This document shows, one piece after another, positions 36,557-45,605 of a stretch of DNA of 64,000 nucleotides; the stretch's first letter is position 1; each line of letters begins with the position of its first letter. Position numbers and translations under genes: made by a program. Under the pieces are notes generated by a model. The model did no database searches, was not told where the DNA came from, and saw nothing but the letters and a program-made list of their open reading frames with translations. This stretch comes from Xanthomonas sp. 10-10 (GTDB lineage: Bacteria > Pseudomonadota > Gammaproteobacteria > Xanthomonadales > Xanthomonadaceae): the NCBI RefSeq assembly GCF_040182365.1, contig NZ_CP144460.1, positions 4,340,001 through 4,404,000 of the forward strand, given 5' to 3'.

Positions 36557-36928
36557 CTAACCCTGGCACCGGGCAGTGGGCGCATCGCGGCCCACGCAGG
36601 TGTGCGCCGCCGCCGGAAGGCCGTGCAGCGCACGGACCTGGCCGGGCAGCAGCGCGAAGCTGTCCAAGGTCTTGCGCGCACACACCGGCGCCGGCGTGCC
36701 GCCGCTGGCGCTGGCAGCCGGGCAGCGTTCTTCATAGATCAGGTAATGGCACTGGCCGCTGCTGCTGGCCAGGCAATGCACATTGGTCTCGGCATCGGTG
36801 ACCTGGGTCTTGCTGAAGAGCAGGTCGCGGCCATCGCTGGTGGCGCGGGTGATCGAGGTGGTGCCGTTGCGTTCGTGGCAGCCGGCCAGGGCGAGCAGGC
36901 AGTAGACCAGGGAGGCGATCAGGCGCAT
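36557..36928 (-). CDS. Small putative lipoprotein
   Basis: This 123-residue protein begins with a lipoprotein signal (MRLIASLVYCLLALAGC, lipidated Cys17). The mature part contains cysteines in ETNVHCLASSSGQCHYLIYEERC, which could form disulphides in the periplasm, and ends with a proline/alanine-rich stretch. It lies 47 bases downstream of the LytR-type regulator gene on the same strand, so it may be its co-transcribed or regulated neighbour. Not recognised as a known family. Confidence 0.7.
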   Translation of the reverse strand: MRLIASLVYCLLALAGCHERNGTTSITRATSDGRDLLFSKTQVTDAETNVHCLASSSGQCHYLIYEERCPAASASGGTPAPVCARKTLDSFALLPGQVRALHGLPAAAHTCVGRDAPTARCQG

Positions 36929-36975
36929 GGAGGCAGTCCTTTCGTGTCGATGCGGGATGGGGGAGATCAGGGGGA

Positions 36976-37752
36976 TTACATGCCGCGGAACAAGGTCATG
37001 AACGGCTGGCTGACGGTGAGCGTTTCGCTGCGCCCGCGCAGTGCCAGCCGGCCCTTGCCGGTGTCCTCGCGCACCACCGAGGCGACCGCCTTCATGTTGA
37101 CGATGGTGGAGCGATGGATCTGCTTGAACACCTGCGGGTCCAGCACGTCGAGCAACTCGCGCAGCGGCGTGCGCAGGATCGCCTCGCCGGCGGCCGTCAT
37201 TACCGTGGTGTATTTCTGATCGGCCTGGAAATACGCCACCTCATCCACTGCGATCAGGCGCGTCTCGCGGCCGCTGCTGGCGGTGAGCCAGGCCAGTGGC
37301 GGCGCGGCACCGGGCGCTGCCGGGCGTGCGGACAGGCGCTGCAGGAGCGTCTCCAGCAGGCCGCTGTCCGGCTGACCGGCGGCGGCGCGTTGCTGCACGC
37401 GTTGCCAGGTGGCCTGCAGGCGGTCGCGGTTGATGGGCTTGAGCAGGTAATCCACCGCACCGTGTTCGAACGCATCGATGGCGTACTGATCGTAGGCGGT
37501 GACGAAGACCACCTGCGTGCGCGGGCTGACCTCGCGCATCGCACGTGCCACCTCGATACCGGTGAGGCCGGGCATGCGGATATCCAGAAACACCACATCC
37601 GGTTGCTGGGTGGCGATGGTGTCCAGCGCGCTGGCCCCGTCTTCGCATTCGCCCACCACTTGCAGCTGCGGACACACCTCGGCCAGCAGCGCGAGCAAGG
37701 ACTGCCGCAGCAACGCTTCGTCCTCGGCAATCACCGCACGCAGCGCGCTCAT
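36976..37752 (-). CDS. LytTR-family response regulator
   Basis: The 258-residue regulator has a receiver domain (1-120, phospho-acceptor D57 in VVFLDIRMPG, lysine in YLLKPINRD) and a C-terminal LytTR DNA-binding domain (about 155-255; DEVAYFQADQKYTTV, KQIHRSTIVNMKAV). It resembles AlgR/LytR-type regulators. Its start codon overlaps the stop of the kinase gene by 4 bases, which couples translation. Targets are unknown. Confidence 0.93.
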   Translation of the reverse strand: MSALRAVIAEDEALLRQSLLALLAEVCPQLQVVGECEDGASALDTIATQQPDVVFLDIRMPGLTGIEVARAMREVSPRTQVVFVTAYDQYAIDAFEHGAVDYLLKPINRDRLQATWQRVQQRAAAGQPDSGLLETLLQRLSARPAAPGAAPPLAWLTASSGRETRLIAVDEVAYFQADQKYTTVMTAAGEAILRTPLRELLDVLDPQVFKQIHRSTIVNMKAVASVVREDTGKGRLALRGRSETLTVSQPFMTLFRGM

Positions 37753-39098
37753 GCCTGCACCTGCACGGCCGTGGCGGCGGCGGCGGGCAGCGGCGGCGGG
37801 CGCGGCCCGTCCGGTTGCGCCGGCAAGGGCAGCGTGATCGTGGCAGCCACGCCGCTGGGGAAATTGGACACGATGGCAAAGCTGGCGGCGCCGGCGTAGA
37901 TCAACTGCAGCCGTTCGCGCAGGTTCTTCAGGCCGATGCCGGTGCCATGGCTGTGGGTGTTGAAGCCCTGGCCGTCGTCGGCCACGGTCAGCGTGGCCTG
38001 GCGCTCGTCCAGGCGGCGCGCCAGGATCCACACCGTGCCACCACCGGGCTTGGGTTCGAGCCCATGTTTGATGGCGTTTTCCACCAGCGTCTGCAACATC
38101 ATCGACGGCAGCTGCAGGCTGCGCAGTTCGTAGGGCACTTCGACCTGCAATGCCAACCGCGCGCCCATGCGGATGCGCAGGATTTCCAGATAGGCCTGGG
38201 TACGTTCGAGTTCTTCGCCCAAGGTAGAGGTGGCATCGTCCGCACTGGGCAGCGAGCGGCGCAGGTACTGGATCAAGTGCCCGATCATGATGTCGGCGCG
38301 CGGCGGGTCGGTGCGCGCCAGTACCTGGGCGCTGGCCAGCGTGTTGTAGAGAAAGTGCGGTTCGACCTGCGCATGCAGCAGGTTCAAGCGCGCCACGGCC
38401 AGCTCCTTCTCCATCACCGATTGCTCGGCGGCGGCCTGCTCGTCGCGACGTTGCTCGCCGACCCGGCGCACCACCGCGCGATTGATCGCCTCGGCGTTTT
38501 CGAAGTTGCTGCCTTCGTCCACCGCAAACAGGTCCACCCAGGCGCCGGCATCGGGCTCGCACAACACGGTGACGCTGCTGGTGCCCTGCCCCGGCGCAAT
38601 CGTCACCAGCACCTGGTTGTGGGTGATGGCAAAGCGCGCAAACAGATTCCAGCGCGAGGGCTTGCGGCCTGCATACGGATCGATGCGGCGGATCTTGGCG
38701 CGGATCAGCAGGCTGCCGGGCGCGCTTTCGATGTCCTGTACGCGCGGCAATGCGCGCACCGCCTCTTCCACCACCGCAAAGCTGGCCTGCACCTCCAGCG
38801 GCACCTCGATCTGCCGACGCTGGCGGGTGGACAAGGTGGCGTGATCCAGCCGCCCGGCGATCAACCGAACCCGCCGTACATGCGTGATTGCACTCATCAA
38901 GGCCAGCGCCAGCAGCACGATGCTGATCAGGCTGAAGAACGCACCGACCGAGTCGAACAGCTGCGCCCACATGATGCTGGCCACCACCAACGCGGCGGCC
39001 CAGGCGAACACGATACGCACGATCAGAAAGACGCTGGCAGACACAGGCGGCAACTCGTCGGAGATGGGACGGGAGCGAGCATAGCCGCCGCACGCCAC
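37749..39098 (-). CDS. LytS/AlgZ-type sensor histidine kinase
   Basis: The inner-membrane kinase has two hydrophobic segments (about 22-44 and 53-72), a roughly 150-residue sensory/linker part and a His_kinase domain with H248 in HAQVEPHFLYNTL. The ATPase has the N-box LVENAIKHGLEP and the G-box DDGQGFN...GTGIGLKNL. The tail is Pro/Ala-rich. The start is uncertain: 39098 gives 449 residues, and a GTG at 39044 (codon 19) opening VSASVFLIV would remove an unlikely N-terminal stretch. It pairs with the downstream LytTR regulator. Confidence 0.9.
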   Translation of the reverse strand: MACGGYARSRPISDELPPVSASVFLIVRIVFAWAAALVVASIMWAQLFDSVGAFFSLISIVLLALALMSAITHVRRVRLIAGRLDHATLSTRQRRQIEVPLEVQASFAVVEEAVRALPRVQDIESAPGSLLIRAKIRRIDPYAGRKPSRWNLFARFAITHNQVLVTIAPGQGTSSVTVLCEPDAGAWVDLFAVDEGSNFENAEAINRAVVRRVGEQRRDEQAAAEQSVMEKELAVARLNLLHAQVEPHFLYNTLASAQVLARTDPPRADIMIGHLIQYLRRSLPSADDATSTLGEELERTQAYLEILRIRMGARLALQVEVPYELRSLQLPSMMLQTLVENAIKHGLEPKPGGGTVWILARRLDERQATLTVADDGQGFNTHSHGTGIGLKNLRERLQLIYAGAASFAIVSNFPSGVAATITLPLPAQPDGPRPPPLPAAAATAVQVQA

Positions 39099-39383
39099 TG
39101 CGAAAGCCCCTGGCGACGAATGGCCCCCAGCGCCACCTCAAATGCCGGGATCGCAGGACGAAACCCGACCTGGCCGGTCGGCAGGGTGGGTCCTGCGCGG
39201 TATGCTCGCCAGAGCCAGGCAACCGGACGCTCACCTGGTGGCCGTGCGCCATGCGGCCGAGCACGCTGTGCTGCCAGCGGCGATGCGTTAGCCTCGGCCG
39301 GCACCGCCGTGTTGCCGCGGGACGCCGGCGCCGCTCCCATCGCAACGGGTCGCCCCACCTCCACATCACCTCGCAGGAGTCGC

Positions 39384-40592
39384 ATGCATCGCCGTCATTT
39401 TCTGCACAGCGCAGGCCTTGCGCTTGCGGCCGCTTCGACCGGCAGTTGGGCTGCCACCGGCAAGGCTGCCATCGCGCCGTCCACCGCGTTGCCGGCATCC
39501 GACGCGCTGCCACTGCCGTTCGCTACCGCGCCTGCACTGGCGCCGATCCGCGCAGCGGTCGATCGCATCATCGCCATCGATGGCTGCACCCGTCCGTTCC
39601 GTGCGCAAGGCCCGCGCATCGAGGCAGAACGCATCGGGCGCAAGACGGTGGTGCACAACTACGGGCACGGCGGCAGCGGCTGGTCGTTGTCGTGGGGCGC
39701 AGCCGAACACGCATTGCGACTGGTGCGCGCGGCCGATGCCACCGTGCGCGAGCTGGCGGTGATCGGCTGTGGCGCAATCGGGCTGACCACGGCGGTGGCT
39801 GCCCAGCGTGCCGGCCTGCGCGTACGCATCTATGCGCGCGAGCGGCTGCCGGACGTGCGCTCGTTCTATGCCACCGGCGTGTGGTCGCCGGACTCGCGCG
39901 TCTGCACCAGCGATCACGCCAGCGCCGACTTCAAGACGCGCTGGGAAGAAATGGCGCGGATCTCCTTTCGCCGGTATCAGACCCTGCTTGGCTTGCCCGG
40001 CGAGCCGATCGAGTGGCGCGATGGCTACGCGCTGTCGGATGTGCCGTTCGATCAGGCGGTCGCCTCGGCAGAAGCGCACGAGCCGGACTACCCGCCACTG
40101 GAGCGCACGCTGCTGCGTGACCTTGGCCCGCGCTCGCAAGCGCTGGCCGCCGGCAGCCATCCATTCCCGGTGCCGTTCGTGCGTCGCTACGGCCAACTGA
40201 CTTTCAACATCAGCGCGTATTCGCGGCTCTTGCTGCAGGATTTTCTGCAGGCCGGCGGCGAACTCCATACGCGCGACTTCGACCACCCACGTCAGTTCGC
40301 CGACCTGCGCGAGAAAATCGTGGTCAATGCCACCGGCTACGGTGCGCGTGCGCTCCTGGGCGACGACAGCGTGATTCCGGTGCGCGGCCAGACCGCACGT
40401 CTGATCCCGCAGCCGGAGGTGACCTACGGGCTGGTCTGGCGCGGCCACAATCTCAATGTGGTGCCGCGTCGCGATGGCTTGCTGGTGCAGGCGCAGGGCA
40501 GCAACGACTTCAACAACGCCGATGCCGCGCCCGATCGTGCGGCATCGGAAGCGGCAGTGCGCACGCTGGCGCAGTTGTTTCCGACCACCTGA
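39384..40592 (+). CDS. Tat-exported D-amino-acid oxidase-like flavoprotein, circularly permuted
   Basis: The 402-residue protein starts with a twin-arginine signal (MHRRHFLHSAGLALAAAS), so it is probably exported folded with FAD. D-amino-acid oxidase motifs are all present but in a rotated order. CTRPFRAQGPRIE (68-80) and HNYGHGGSGWSLSWG (91-105), which close canonical enzymes, come before the Rossmann motif AVIGCGAIGLTTA (125-137), which should open them. The protein ends with the segment that normally precedes CTRPFR. It likely oxidises a D-amino acid or similar substrate in the periplasm. ATG 39384 has AGGAG upstream. Family firm, permutation seen directly, substrate inferred. Confidence 0.88.
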   Translation: MHRRHFLHSAGLALAAASTGSWAATGKAAIAPSTALPASDALPLPFATAPALAPIRAAVDRIIAIDGCTRPFRAQGPRIEAERIGRKTVVHNYGHGGSGWSLSWGAAEHALRLVRAADATVRELAVIGCGAIGLTTAVAAQRAGLRVRIYARERLPDVRSFYATGVWSPDSRVCTSDHASADFKTRWEEMARISFRRYQTLLGLPGEPIEWRDGYALSDVPFDQAVASAEAHEPDYPPLERTLLRDLGPRSQALAAGSHPFPVPFVRRYGQLTFNISAYSRLLLQDFLQAGGELHTRDFDHPRQFADLREKIVVNATGYGARALLGDDSVIPVRGQTARLIPQPEVTYGLVWRGHNLNVVPRRDGLLVQAQGSNDFNNADAAPDRAASEAAVRTLAQLFPTT

Positions 40593-40637
40593 GCAAGGCG
40601 GGTTGTCGCAGCGCCATGCGTTGCGCCCCCCAAACGC

Positions 40638-40832
40638 TCACCCATCGCCGAGTGAGGCGTTCAAGGCAACGGCCAATGCGGCATCGCCATTGACCAGCGC
40701 GTCCCACCGCAGACTCACGCCCTTGCGCTTGCCTTTCTCCACCAGCTTCAGGCCGTCGGGGTCGATGATCAACGTATAGGCCTGGTCGCCGATCTGCAGT
40801 TCGCGACGTAACGGTTTATCCAGCGGCGTCAT
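40638..40832 (-). CDS. Small conserved-looking hypothetical protein
   Basis: This 64-residue protein reads MTPLDKPLRRELQIGDQAYT, followed by a beta-rich core LIIDPDGLKLVEKGKRKGVS and a helical C-terminus. It has no signal peptide and is predicted cytoplasmic. The ATG at 40832 is chosen because the open frame upstream has no family-like content. It converges on the D-amino-acid oxidase gene with 45 bases between. Function unknown. Confidence 0.65.
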   Translation of the reverse strand: MTPLDKPLRRELQIGDQAYTLIIDPDGLKLVEKGKRKGVSLRWDALVNGDAALAVALNASLGDG

Positions 40833-41335
40833 ATGACCTCTCATGCGGGCGTACGAACTGCGTTGTAGCGCATCGGTCTGCACCGCATGCACACGCCGTG
40901 CCCACATGTCTGCCACCGCGGTGTGCTGCCCGCGCGCGGCCATCGGTATCTCGGCAAGACCGGATCCCTGGTAACGCCGCTGCGTATCCGCGCGACCCGG
41001 CGCAGGCGAACGCGGCGCTCTCCCACGCAGCAACCACTGCCAGCCGGCGCGGTGCACGCGGACTGGCGCTCGCGTGAGCGATGCGTGTACGCAGGGCCTT
41101 ATGGCACAGGTCGTTCTCGCACCGGGATCACCCTACCCACCGATAGCGCTAACACTCGCAGGACTAGCTTGGCGATCACGCGGTAACGGCCTGACGCAAG
41201 CTCGCCATCCCACCGGGAGATCGCGCGCCAGGAAGAATCGTGCTCGCGTTGTATCGAACGCGAACAACCAGAACGCGTCGCCGCCCAGCGGTGATCGCCA
41301 CGTTTCAAACCTCTGACCAACACCAGGAACCACCC
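40833..41335. other. Spacer upstream of ferritin-like gene
   Basis: No gene is supported in these 503 bases. They should hold divergent promoters for the small hypothetical gene and the YciF-type gene. I see no clear operator or terminator. Confidence 0.4.
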
Positions 41336-41842
41336 ATGCCGATCAAGACTGTCGAAGAACTCTTCATCCACGAGCTGTCGGATATCTACAGCGCCGAAAA
41401 GCAGCTGACCAAGTCGCTGCCGCGCCTGGCACGTGCGGCGACCGAACCGAAATTGAAAAGCGCCTTCGAAACCCATCTGGAAGAAACCCTGGGCCAGATC
41501 GAACGCATCGACCAGGTGGTCGATGTGCTGGGCATCAAGCTCAAGCGCATCAAATGCGCGGCAATGGAAGGCCTGGTCGAGGAAAGCCGCGAGGTCATCG
41601 AAGAAATCGAAGCCGGCCCGGTCCGCGATGCCGCGCTGATCGGCGGGGCGCAGAAGGTGGAGCATTACGAAATCGCCTCCTACGGCACCATCGCGGCGAT
41701 GGCCAGGCAACTCGGCTATGCCGATGCACTGCCGCTGCTGCTGGCAACGCTTGAAGAAGAAAAAGCCACCGATGAAAAACTGACCCTGCTGGCAGAGCAA
41801 GGCGGCAACCAGAAGGCGGCCAAGGCCAGCAAGGCTGCCTGA
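41336..41842 (+). CDS. YciF/DUF892 ferritin-like stress protein
   Basis: The 168-residue four-helix protein belongs to the DUF892 (YciF/YciE) ferritin-like family, whose members are induced by stress in enterobacteria. Conserved residues are in ELFIHELSDIYSAEKQLTKS near 8, FETHLEETLGQIERIDQV near 45 and QKVEHYEIASYGT near 113; these acidic/histidine residues suit a di-iron or manganese site. It is followed by a strong terminator and then manganese catalase. In E. coli yciF and katN are RpoS-dependent; control here is unknown. Confidence 0.93.
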   Translation: MPIKTVEELFIHELSDIYSAEKQLTKSLPRLARAATEPKLKSAFETHLEETLGQIERIDQVVDVLGIKLKRIKCAAMEGLVEESREVIEEIEAGPVRDAALIGGAQKVEHYEIASYGTIAAMARQLGYADALPLLLATLEEEKATDEKLTLLAEQGGNQKAAKASKAA

Positions 41843-41872
41843 TCCACTGCGCAGCACGTACCGCCCAGCACA

Positions 41873-41899
41873 GGCCCGCAGCCATGCGGGCCTTTTTTT
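41873..41899 (+). terminator. Rho-independent terminator after yciF-like gene
   Basis: An 8-base perfect stem (GGCCCGCA / TGCGGGCC, loop GCCA) is followed by seven T residues, 30 bases after the stop codon. This is a textbook intrinsic terminator and separates the ferritin-like gene from the catalase gene. Confidence 0.92.
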
Positions 41900-41969
41900 A
41901 AGCCAACGCCTCATGTCTGCACGCCCGCAAAGGCGGCGTAGTCGCAGGGCGCCAGCCAAGGACTACTTC

Positions 41970-42869
41970 ATGTTCATGCATAACAAGCGTTTGATGTACA
42001 CCGTCCGCGTCGCCGCGCCCAATCCGGAGCTGGCGACGCTGATGCTCGAGCAGTTCGGCGGCCCGCAAGGCGAGCTTGCCGCCGCGATGCGCTACTTCAC
42101 CCAGGCGTTGGGCGAAAGCGATCCTGGCCGCAAGGACTTGTTGTTCGATATCGCCACCGAAGAACTCAGCCATCTGGAGATCATCGGTTCGATCATCGCC
42201 ATGCTCAATCAGGGACCGAAAGCGGTGCTGTCCGAGGGCATGGAAGAGGCCATGGACATGCGCAGCATGACCCAGAACAGTACCAGCCATACCCAGCAGA
42301 TCCTGTATGGCGGCGGGCCGGCGCTGGTGAACTCGGCCGGCACGCCGTGGACGGCTGCGTATGTGGATTCGATCGGCTGTCCGACCGCCGACATGCGCTC
42401 CAACATCGCCGCCGAGGCGCGTGCCAAGCTGGTCTACGAGCGCCTGATCACCGTCACCAGCGACCCCGGCATTGTCGATGCCTTGCGCTTTCTGATGACA
42501 CGCGAAGTGGCGCATCAGAAGTCGTTCGAAAAGGCGCTGTATGCGATCGAGCCGAACTTCCCGCCGGGCAAGCTGCCGGGCGATCCGCGTTTCACCGATA
42601 TCTACTACAACATGTCCCAAGGCGAAGGCGACATGGTCGGCCCATGGAATTCCGGCGAGCAGTGGGAGATGGTGGCCGACCGCGACGAACAGGCTTGCGT
42701 GGATGGCGGCGACGGCACCGCCTCGGTGGAGCTGGATGCAACCCAGGCCAGGGCGGTGGCGGCCATGTCGCAACGGCTGATGTCCAATCCAGAGTTGGAC
42801 CGCGTCACCGGTGCGGATCTGGGCGCGGGCCCGGGTGCCGGTTCGACGACCGGCGACATCCAGCGCTGA
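41970..42869 (+). CDS. Manganese catalase
   Basis: The 299-residue enzyme breaks down hydrogen peroxide at a dimanganese centre. Ligand-bearing helices are visible: FGGPQGELAAAMRYFTQALG near residue 29, IATEELSHLEIIGSIIAML near 61 and LMTREVAHQKSFEKAL near 171. It resembles the KatN-type non-haem catalases. The start could be 41970 or 41976 (MFMHNKRLMYTV). The C-terminal 40 residues are glycine-rich and likely flexible. No signal peptide. Confidence 0.93.
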   Translation: MFMHNKRLMYTVRVAAPNPELATLMLEQFGGPQGELAAAMRYFTQALGESDPGRKDLLFDIATEELSHLEIIGSIIAMLNQGPKAVLSEGMEEAMDMRSMTQNSTSHTQQILYGGGPALVNSAGTPWTAAYVDSIGCPTADMRSNIAAEARAKLVYERLITVTSDPGIVDALRFLMTREVAHQKSFEKALYAIEPNFPPGKLPGDPRFTDIYYNMSQGEGDMVGPWNSGEQWEMVADRDEQACVDGGDGTASVELDATQARAVAAMSQRLMSNPELDRVTGADLGAGPGAGSTTGDIQR

Positions 42870-42976
42870 ATCGGGTGGGCGCCACGGCGCCCATCTTCGG
42901 GTAGCCACCGGCGCGACAATGGAGGCTGTCCGCTGCACCGATAGCGGGATCCGGTTCCGGCATCTGGCATCCGGCG

Positions 42977-43222
42977 TTATCGATCCACGGTGTCCTGCGG
43001 CGGCGCATCGTCCGGCGCCTGACGCGCCTGCTCCTGCGCACGCTCCTGCTCGCCCAACTGATTGAGCAGGGCGGTCGCCGACTGATGCGCCGTGCGCAGC
43101 GTCTCCATCGGCTTGGAGGTGTCGCCACGCAAGGCATACAGCGCAAAGCCCATCACGTTGAGACGGTTGCGCAGCTGATGCAGCAGCTCGCGCTGCCGCC
43201 CCTGCGATGCAGCATCGTTCAC
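42977..43222 (-). CDS. 81-residue protein resembling an orphan histidine-phosphotransfer helix
   Basis: The N-terminal 35 residues, RELLHQLRNRLNVMGFALYA, resemble the first helix of a HisKA dimerisation domain, with the histidine in LLHQLRN where kinases have SHELRN. No ATPase domain follows; the rest is a charged helix and a Pro/Asp-rich tail. The start touches the stop of the NtrC-family regulator, so it is translated from the same transcript. It may be a partial kinase relic, a phosphotransfer partner or unrelated. Function unproven. Confidence 0.65.
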   Translation of the reverse strand: MNDAASQGRQRELLHQLRNRLNVMGFALYALRGDTSKPMETLRTAHQSATALLNQLGEQERAQEQARQAPDDAPPQDTVDR

Positions 43223-44502
43223 TACGCGTCCTTGTCGCTCAGTCGGTTGTGCAGTGTGCGCACGCTGATCCCCAACTCGCGTGCCGCCGCCTTCTTGTTG
43301 AAGCGCGTCCGGGCCAGGGCCGATTCGATCATGGCGTCCTCGGCCTGCCGCATGGTCCAGCCGGCCGGAATCAGCAAGCCGTCTTCAGCGGCCTGCGGCA
43401 CGGTCTGCTCCACATCCGGCGCGGTCAGCAAGTCGCCGTCCGAGCGCAGATACAGGTAGTGGATGAACGAGCGCAGCTCGCGCACATTCCCGGGCCAGGT
43501 GTGATACGCCAGATAGCGCAGCAGCGACTTGGTCGGCAGCTTGCGCTTTCCGTACTTGACGTTGAGCTCGTCGATCACGCGCAGCCCCAGCACCCGCGCA
43601 TCGCCGCGGCGTTCGCGCAGCGCCGGTACCTGGATCGGATACTCGTTGAGGCGGTAGAACAAATCCTCGCGCAGCACGGCATGCTCGCGCTGCACGTGCT
43701 GATGCGTGGCGGCGACGACGCGCGCATCCAGCGGAATCTCTTCGTTGCCGCCGACGCGCATGAAACTGCGCGACTCGATCGCCCGCAGCAGATAGACCTG
43801 CAGCCGCTTGGGCATCTCGCCGATCTCATCCAGAAACAGCGTGCCGTCGGCGGCCTGTTCCAGAAACCCGGCGTGCCGACGATCGGCGCCGGTGAAGCTG
43901 CCGCGTTCGTGGCCGAACAGCTGGCTGGCCAGCAACTCTTCCGGGATTGCGCCGCAGTTGACCGACACGAAGCGACCGCGACGGCCGGATACCCGGTGGA
44001 TGGCGCGTGCGACCAGATCCTTGCCGGTGCCGGTTTCGCCGGTCACCAGGACATTCAGATCGGTCGGCGCCACGCGCACGATGTCCTTGCGCAGCATCAC
44101 GATGCTGTCGCTGTTGCCGATGATGCCCAGGTTGCCCTGCTGCGCTTCGCGCAGGCCGCCGAGCACACGCTCCAGCCGCTCCGGCGCAAATGGCTTGGTC
44201 AGGAACTCGCTGACGCCGAACTGCTGCGCACGGCCCTGGGTTTCATGGGCATAGTCGCCCGACACCACCACGATCTGCGGGGTGTGATCCGGGTCCAAGC
44301 GTTCGATCAGATCGAAACCGCTGCCGTCGGGCAGTCCGACATCCACGACCAGCAGGTCCGGGAAGTTGCTGTCCAGCCAACGGCTGGCTTCGCCAAGGGT
44401 GTGGATACCCTTGGCACGGAAGCCGCTATCGGTGGCCAGTTCAACCACCTGATCGCAGAACTCCACGTCGTCGTCGATGATGGCGCAGGAAAGACGGTCC
44501 AT
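43222..44502 (-). CDS. NtrC-family sigma-54-dependent response regulator with GSFTGA loop
   Basis: The 426-residue activator has a receiver (phospho-acceptor D54 in LLVVDVGLPDG, lysine in FLTKPF) and an AAA+ domain (about 130-355) with Walker A GETGTGKD and Walker B GTLFLDEIGEM. Residues 201-206 read GSFTGA where the family has GAFTGA. A Fis-type helix-turn-helix closes the protein (KKAAARELGISVRTLHNRL). The ATG at 44502 is preferred to one at 44520. The small protein gene downstream is co-transcribed. Its targets are unknown. Confidence 0.9.
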   Translation of the reverse strand: MDRLSCAIIDDDVEFCDQVVELATDSGFRAKGIHTLGEASRWLDSNFPDLLVVDVGLPDGSGFDLIERLDPDHTPQIVVVSGDYAHETQGRAQQFGVSEFLTKPFAPERLERVLGGLREAQQGNLGIIGNSDSIVMLRKDIVRVAPTDLNVLVTGETGTGKDLVARAIHRVSGRRGRFVSVNCGAIPEELLASQLFGHERGSFTGADRRHAGFLEQAADGTLFLDEIGEMPKRLQVYLLRAIESRSFMRVGGNEEIPLDARVVAATHQHVQREHAVLREDLFYRLNEYPIQVPALRERRGDARVLGLRVIDELNVKYGKRKLPTKSLLRYLAYHTWPGNVRELRSFIHYLYLRSDGDLLTAPDVEQTVPQAAEDGLLIPAGWTMRQAEDAMIESALARTRFNKKAAARELGISVRTLHNRLSDKDA

Positions 44503-45037
44503 GAGCGCTTCTGTCCGCAATGACTAGTACATGTTCAGTTGATAATTGTGACGGCGGCGCGAAAACGCGCCTGCGCATCACCACGAGATTGCACGCTGCA
44601 GTCACGACCATCGTGAGCCAACGGCGCCCTTCCCCCAAGTCGAGCTCGCCGTGTCATGCGCGCAGTACGCACGGCTGGCCCGGAATTTGCCAGTGCCAAG
44701 CGTCATGGTCGGGGTCGGTCGCCGTGCCGGGCATGCCGAAACGCCAAACAGTGCAAGGTTTGTAGACGCTGTTGCCGCGCATTCTTGATGCGCGTCGTCG
44801 GGCCCCACGCAATGGATCAGTTCGCTTGTGCTGTTGCGCCGCAGCCGGAGTGTCCTGCACCGGCGCGAGCCGATGCCCAGTGATGCATCAGACCACTCGA
44901 CAAGTGACTGGAGCGGCCTGAGGCATTATCCATGACCCGAGGCCTGCCGTGTGGAGAAGGCGTGCAGGTCATCCTCACAGCAACCTACTTTCGACGCGCA
45001 AACATTGCTCTCCCGACTTAGCCGCGCGAGGTGTCTC
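44503..45037. other. Spacer without supported gene
   Basis: These 535 bases lie between divergent genes, the NtrC-family regulator and the small cytoplasmic protein. I see no gene, strong hairpin or clear sigma-54 element. AT-rich patches at 44520-44560 and 44990-45010 are plausible promoter zones. Confidence 0.4.
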
Positions 45038-45319
45038 ATGCATGCAGTTTCGGTACATCGCAGCGCCGATGTGCAAGGTGAGTTGACGTATTGGCGGGAC
45101 CAGCACCGGCGTGGCCAGCTCGGCTATCACCCCTTCGATGGTATCCCCGAAGGCACGGTGCGCGCGGTCTGCGAGGCCTACAACGCGCAGCCGGATCTGA
45201 CCGAACCACAAGCGATCAAGGCAGTGCGCGAGGCGCTGTGCCTGACGCCGGGTTCGACCAATGCCGCCCTTGCCGACTGGCTGGCGCCACGCTGCCTGCG
45301 ACACCTGCGTAGCGCGTAG
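45038..45319 (+). CDS. Small hypothetical cytoplasmic protein
   Basis: This 93-residue protein is not recognised. It is mostly helical and charged: ADVQGELTYWRDQHRRGQLG near residue 10, then a conserved-looking FDGIPEGTVRAVCEAYNAQP and a LTPGSTNAALADWLAP end. It has no signal peptide or membrane helix. The ATG at 45038 is preceded by GCGAGG. It lies upstream of the cyd operon by 286 bases in the same direction but probably has its own promoter. Confidence 0.65.
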   Translation: MHAVSVHRSADVQGELTYWRDQHRRGQLGYHPFDGIPEGTVRAVCEAYNAQPDLTEPQAIKAVREALCLTPGSTNAALADWLAPRCLRHLRSA

Positions 45320-45605
45320 CCAGCGCGCCGAGACGGGTGTCCGGGCGCAGGCACGGATGCCGGACGCAACAACGCAACGCTTCCGCGGCAGCGCAGCGAC
45401 CCGTCGAGTTGAGTCCTGCTGCCGCATGCGCCCACGCTTGCGGCTGACATCATCGTGAAGCGTTAAGCGAAAACCTGAGGTGTCTCGCCTCCCCGTACTC
45501 GCACATTCGCCTCGATCCTAAGATCACCCTACGATCGTCATTCCCATCGCCACGCCAGTGTCGCCGTAGACGCATCCTCGCGCGTTCGGCACCAGGGAGA
45601 TTGCT

